From positions 61,442,001 to 61,506,000 of the forward strand of contig CM114272.1 in the NCBI GenBank assembly GCA_050084515.1: 64,000 nt of DNA, read 5' to 3'. The notes under the pieces were generated by a model that was given only the letters and a program-made list of their open reading frames with translations, searched no databases and had not been told where the DNA came from. How positions within the stretch are numbered: the stretch's first letter is position 1; the number at the start of each line of letters is the position of its first letter. Origin of the DNA: Blasia pusilla (Eukaryota > Marchantiophyta > Marchantiopsida > Blasiales). This document shows, piece after piece, positions 60,013-64,000 of the stretch. The position numbers were made by a program, and so were the translations under genes.

Positions 60013-61620
60013 ATGTCAAGGTGGTGTGGGGAGAAAGTAGGGTTAAGGGTAAATTGGATAACCATAAGGGGAATTGTGGTTGTCAATGCAAAGTGGAGGA
60101 AATACATGGTTACAATGATCTAGACTAACCGAATGAGGATAGCCCTATCATCACATTAATCTAATATGTTCTCATTTTCTTATAAAAGACACTTTCTTAA
60201 TATTGTAAATTTATAAAAATTTTTTTAATTATTCAGCCCATTACTTATTTTAAAACTCTCATTTGTATCATTTCCTCCTTCCCCTCACTTGGAGTCTTGT
60301 TCATGACCTAGAATGAACTCCCGATTTAATCCTATCATAATTGGTCATAGAGTAGCTCGCTCTCCTCTCTCTCGTTAGTCTTGCTAAATTTTTGCATCTC
60401 ATCTTGAATCTTTTGAGTGGGATACTTGGATTCGGCCTCCAAGACCCAACTAGTCATGTGTTTGGTGAAGTAGAGTCATTGTAGAACTCCTAATTTCAAG
60501 AAGTGAGTGGGTAGGGAGGAAGGGAGATACATACTTATAGGGTTCCTCGGAGGCCTTGCGGGGTCCTTTGGCCGGCTTAACGATTTCCGCCCTCCCCTAC
60601 CCTTCCCAAGTATCCTTTTCAAGCCACTACTTGAGGTCTTTAACGTTAAGTGACTTTGAGTTTAGGAAGGGACCTATTTCCTTCCAATAGTCAACATCAC
60701 AAAAACCAAAACATCCTCCTCGTGAGGTGAGGAATACAATGCAAAGTGTATGCTCGTGGATAAAGAAATACATTGGTGGTGAAATGTGGCACAATATACA
60801 TATAAAAATATTTGGTCTACCTAGCTTTTGGCTAGGTGGACCCCAAGATGATTTGGGTCTATTCCATGGACATTCCTACCCCCTCTTGATTACCCAAAAT
60901 AATCTTAGTTTCTTGCAAATTGCTTATCTTGATTCATACCTCGGTGGCTTGCGGTTGGTTTTTCCTTCATTTGCATTTTGTGACTAGTCTCATACCATCA
61001 CCACCCATATTAACTCATGAGTCATGAGCCACTCTCCTTTGACTATGAAGTTGCCTCAAGGCTCTCCTACCCATCACGTGTTATTCCTAAGTTTCCTCAT
61101 TGACTAGTTATGCCCTATTAGCCTAAAACTTATCTTAAGACAAGAGCGCATGTGTTGGCTAGTCTTAGTTATGGTTTGCCGCACTTTGGTCTCTTGGACT
61201 GGTCTCATCATTACTTGTCCATCTTTATTGCCCCTTCCCTTGGCAAATAATTGTGGCTATCCTCTTGACGTGAGGTCTCGTCTTATATCTCGCATCTTAG
61301 TCCCCCAAGACTCCTCCTCATCTCCCTAGTCTTGCAACTAGAGATAGTCTAGCTAATTACCAACATTGATCATCCTTTGATCTTGCATCTTAGTCTTTGT
61401 CAATGTGTCCATCTAAGACTTAGCTATTTGTAATACATACCGTACAATCCTTTCGATAGAAAAGTATCTTAAGAGATCTTACTTGTGACTTCTTCATTTC
61501 TGATTATTTCTTTGAATCTTGTTCTTAGGATAAAATTTATTTTCCATTTAATTTTATCATTTAATAATCTATATGACCCTGATATACTTTTTTCCTTGTA
61601 TATTCAAATTCTTATTGGAG
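60013..61620. other. Intergenic DNA without recognised genes
   Basis: Two segments share GGGACCTATTTCCTTCC and TGCAAAGTGTATGC...TGGATAAAGAAA (about 59.85-59.95 kb and 60.67-60.77 kb), so an unclassified dispersed repeat is present twice in this area. No gene recognised. Confidence 0.5.
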
Positions 61621-61649
61621 ACTCCTCCACCATTAAATGGTGGAGGAGT
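61621..61649. repeat. Perfect 14-bp palindrome around a single base
   Basis: ACTCCTCCACCATT, one central A, then the exact complement. It lies alone in AT-rich DNA. Confidence 0.93.
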
Positions 61650-62984
61650 TTTAATTAAATGGAATAAGCATGTATTTAGGATTGAGATCCATATTCCTCA
61701 AGAGAGACAAATATGCTAAAAGATGTGGTTGAGATGGATCTTTTTAGTCCATGGTAAACCGTGCAAATGGGAAGAATTTGTGATGGATATATGTGAGTAG
61801 TGTTACTTAAGAGTAGGGATAAACTTTTGTGATGAGGGAAATGATGAAGTGAAGAATTTTGGATATCCTTGATTGATAAGTTCTATTAATGTATAAGAAG
61901 GTTCACATCTTGTAGAGTGTGCATTCTAAGATAGATTTTCATAAATATGGCCAATGTTACCTAATAAAATTTGCAACAAACCATAATAGTACTTGAAGTA
62001 ATCATAGCGAGATTAATTGTTATGCTTATTGTAATCCTCATTTTTTAGGCCATATTAAGATCCACTTACCATCAAATATATTCTCACATGTTCTACTTGT
62101 TGAATATATCTTGGAATTTATAGTTGAAAAAAATTTGAATGAGGTTAGGAAAGGATCTTGAAGTATAATTTACTACATCCTTATTATTGGAACGATATTT
62201 GATTATTAAATATTAGTGGAGATGTTGCAAGTGATGATGCTATCATTATAATCAAACTCCAATTAGTGAAGAGATGCGACATAAGACCTAGTGTTTATTC
62301 AAGTAGTTTCTATACACATGCATATTGCATATTACACTACTAAATTTTCATACAATCATGCAAGTGCTTTATGGGTTCATTTTTTTAAGTTTGCCACTAC
62401 TTTACGAGTATTTAACTACTCCAATTTTTTGAATGCACTTCAAGTAAGTATTTTGCAAGTGCATAGTGATTGCTTTCTAAGAAGGGTGTCAACTAGCGAA
62501 TAGAGAAAGTTTTTGAGTTAGTTGTGAGTGCTTTGAAAGTGTGCATATGCATACTTGCAAAAAACTTGTAAATCACTCTCAAACATGACCATTTTTTTTT
62601 TCATTTTTGAGTGTTACTATGCAAGTTTAAGCACTTGCAAGTGCTCACACAAAATATCAAGTGACACATTAAAATTTTTCATAAAACGCACATCAAAGAC
62701 TTGCAAAGCAGTAAAAAAGATGAAAATTTGCACAACAAAGTTTCATTTTCCTTAGTACCATCATTCACTTTTCTCTTTTCCTCTCAACTATTCAAAATCC
62801 CCCTCAATCTCTTTTGAGTTAGTATTATTCCTTTAGTGTCGGGCTAATTATTTTATGCCTTTTCTTTTTCAAAATTTTTATTTATGTGATAGTATACTAT
62901 GCAGTGAAGAAAGAGGGTCATAGTTAAAATCTTATCTTCTCTTTATCTTTAATTGTAGTCTTAGTATTTCTTTTCTATGGTTTG
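61650..62984. other. AT-rich intergenic DNA
   Basis: Short words such as GCAAGTG and ACTTGCAA recur many times between 62.3 and 62.8 kb, suggesting a decayed tandem or palindromic repeat. No gene is seen. Confidence 0.4.
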
Positions 62985-63425
62985 TTGTATGTGCACATAT
63001 TGCCACACATCATTCATCTTTGCCACAATCCAACAAGTTTAAGAACTTGGAAACTAGTCTCAATCATGAAAACAAGACATACACACAAGATCATCTACCA
63101 AAAAGAAAAAATCCCTTTACTATGTCAATACAAACCCACTCTCAAAGTTACTCATAAGGCAAGAGAGACCATAGCTCTAACGCCTCCCAAAACAAGGTCC
63201 AACAAGGAGAGAATGAGCTTCCAAGCTTGATCTCCTTGAGGTATATCCTCTAACTATCTCAAGCCCTCTCCCTAGTAATTTGTACACATATGTCACCTCT
63301 TGAATTATAACCCTTTATAGTAGGTCAAAAGATATCTTCCATATCGAGAAGTCAACTAGTCACCAAATGCTCCGATAAGATCAAGTGTTTATCCCAACCG
63401 AGATAGATGATTAGTCACTCCAAAA
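62985..63425. repeat. R1 LTR-like dispersed repeat, copy d
   Basis: Carries the left part (CACATATTGCCACACATC, AACTTGGAAACTAGTCTCAA) and right part (AACCCACTCTCAAAG, CATAAGGCAAGAGAGACCAT, AGAATGAGCTTCCAAGCTTG, TAGTAGGTCAAAAG) in the family order. It shows that the two halves flanking the Ty3 insertion at 42.5-49.5 kb belong together. Confidence 0.7.
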
Positions 63426-63459
63426 GCATTGATTAGATATACTCGCAAGTTGTGTAAAT

Positions 63460-63600
63460 GACATGATAGTTGCTGTGCTTATACACATGGTTACACAATA
63501 TATATTTTTGTGACCACCAAACAAGCATAATAACTTGGAAAATAAAGACTCAATCATGGAAACCAAACATACATAATCATAGACCACACATGGAGGAAAG
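63460..63600. repeat. R1 LTR-like dispersed repeat, copy e (left part only)
   Basis: GCTTATACACATGGTTACAC and CAAGCATAATAACTTGGAAA match the R1 left half. It starts about 35 bp after copy d ends. The two could be neighbouring LTR fragments. Confidence 0.6.
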
Positions 63601-63969
63601 ACGTTGGCTAAACATTAATATGAGTGAATGAATTTCTAGATTATGGAACATAAAAACTATTGAGGATGAAAAGAATGTGTTTCTTAAGTTTCCTAGATAT
63701 ATAGAGACCAAATTAGCTCATAAAATTGATGTTCCAAAAATGCATTGTCTCTACCCTTTACTACACTTAGCATCCTATGATTTAGGTTGTCAAATTAGGG
63801 ATATAATTATTCATTACACCAATGGTCTATTCCTTGGCTAGGATAAGGCCTTTCAAGTCTTTTCCTCATTTGGTCTATGATTTGGTGATGTGTTTTTGGA
63901 TTTTTGACCCTTAGGGTCCCACAAATTTGATTTATTTACCATTTATCATATGCCAAAAGGTCTCTGATG

Positions 63970-63979
63970 CCCCCCCCCC
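63970..63979. repeat. C10 homopolymer near the window edge
   Basis: Ten consecutive C residues; length in the assembly may be inexact. Confidence 0.9.
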
Positions 63980-64000
63980 ATACAACATGCACCCCTAGCT

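Overview
This is nuclear DNA from a land plant. Three spliced genes have plant-type exon structure and plant-specific protein motifs: a NUP98-NUP96 nucleoporin gene (+, about 1.6-13.1 kb), a NACK1/HINKEL-type cytokinetic kinesin (-, about 33.3-26.8 kb) and a plant-type hypoxanthine-guanine phosphoribosyltransferase (+, about 56.5-59.1 kb). I rebuilt their exons by hand from GT/AG borders, reading phase and family knowledge. The repeat content (decayed Ty1/copia and Ty3/gypsy elements, Helitrons, MITE-like elements, (CT)n tracts) fits a medium or large plant genome. The species cannot be fixed from the sequence. A single joined NUP98-NUP96 gene, which Arabidopsis does not have, weakly suggests a lineage outside the best-studied flowering plants.

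Layout. 1-1.6 kb: upstream region of the nucleoporin gene with a GA tract. 1.6-13.1 kb: the nucleoporin gene, 16 coding exons; the summed CDS is 2 nt out of frame, and the break lies exactly between the NUP98 and NUP96 halves. 13.1-26.7 kb: repeat-rich intergenic DNA with three copies of a MITE-like family, two copies of an LTR-like repeat (called R1 here), a Ty3 relic, two (CT)n arrays and several very clean hairpins. 26.8-33.3 kb: the kinesin gene; its upstream region to about 35.1 kb has a tandem duplication and a set of AACGG (MSA-like) sites. 35.3-42.4 kb: Helitron ends, a copia gag-protease-integrase relic and a head-to-tail Helitron dimer. 42.5-49.5 kb: a nearly full-length but disabled Ty3/gypsy element on the minus strand, inserted into an R1 copy. 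Its integrase ends in a PHD-finger-like domain instead of the usual chromodomain. 49.5-55.6 kb: the rest of the split R1 copy, a copia reverse-transcriptase relic, unrecognised AT-rich DNA and Helitron-like ends. 55.6-59.1 kb: short tandem tetranucleotides, then the HGPRT gene, whose first intron is built of tandem ~220 bp units. 59.1-64 kb: AT-rich intergenic DNA, two further hairpins and two more R1 copies.

The three genes have unrelated housekeeping jobs: nuclear pore assembly and mRNA export, phragmoplast cytokinesis, and purine salvage. No operon-like logic links them. The most unusual items are the PHD-tailed Ty3 integrase, the frame break at the NUP98/NUP96 boundary, the Helitron dimer, and a set of isolated near-perfect short hairpins, one of which sits exactly on a deletion junction inside the Ty3 element.
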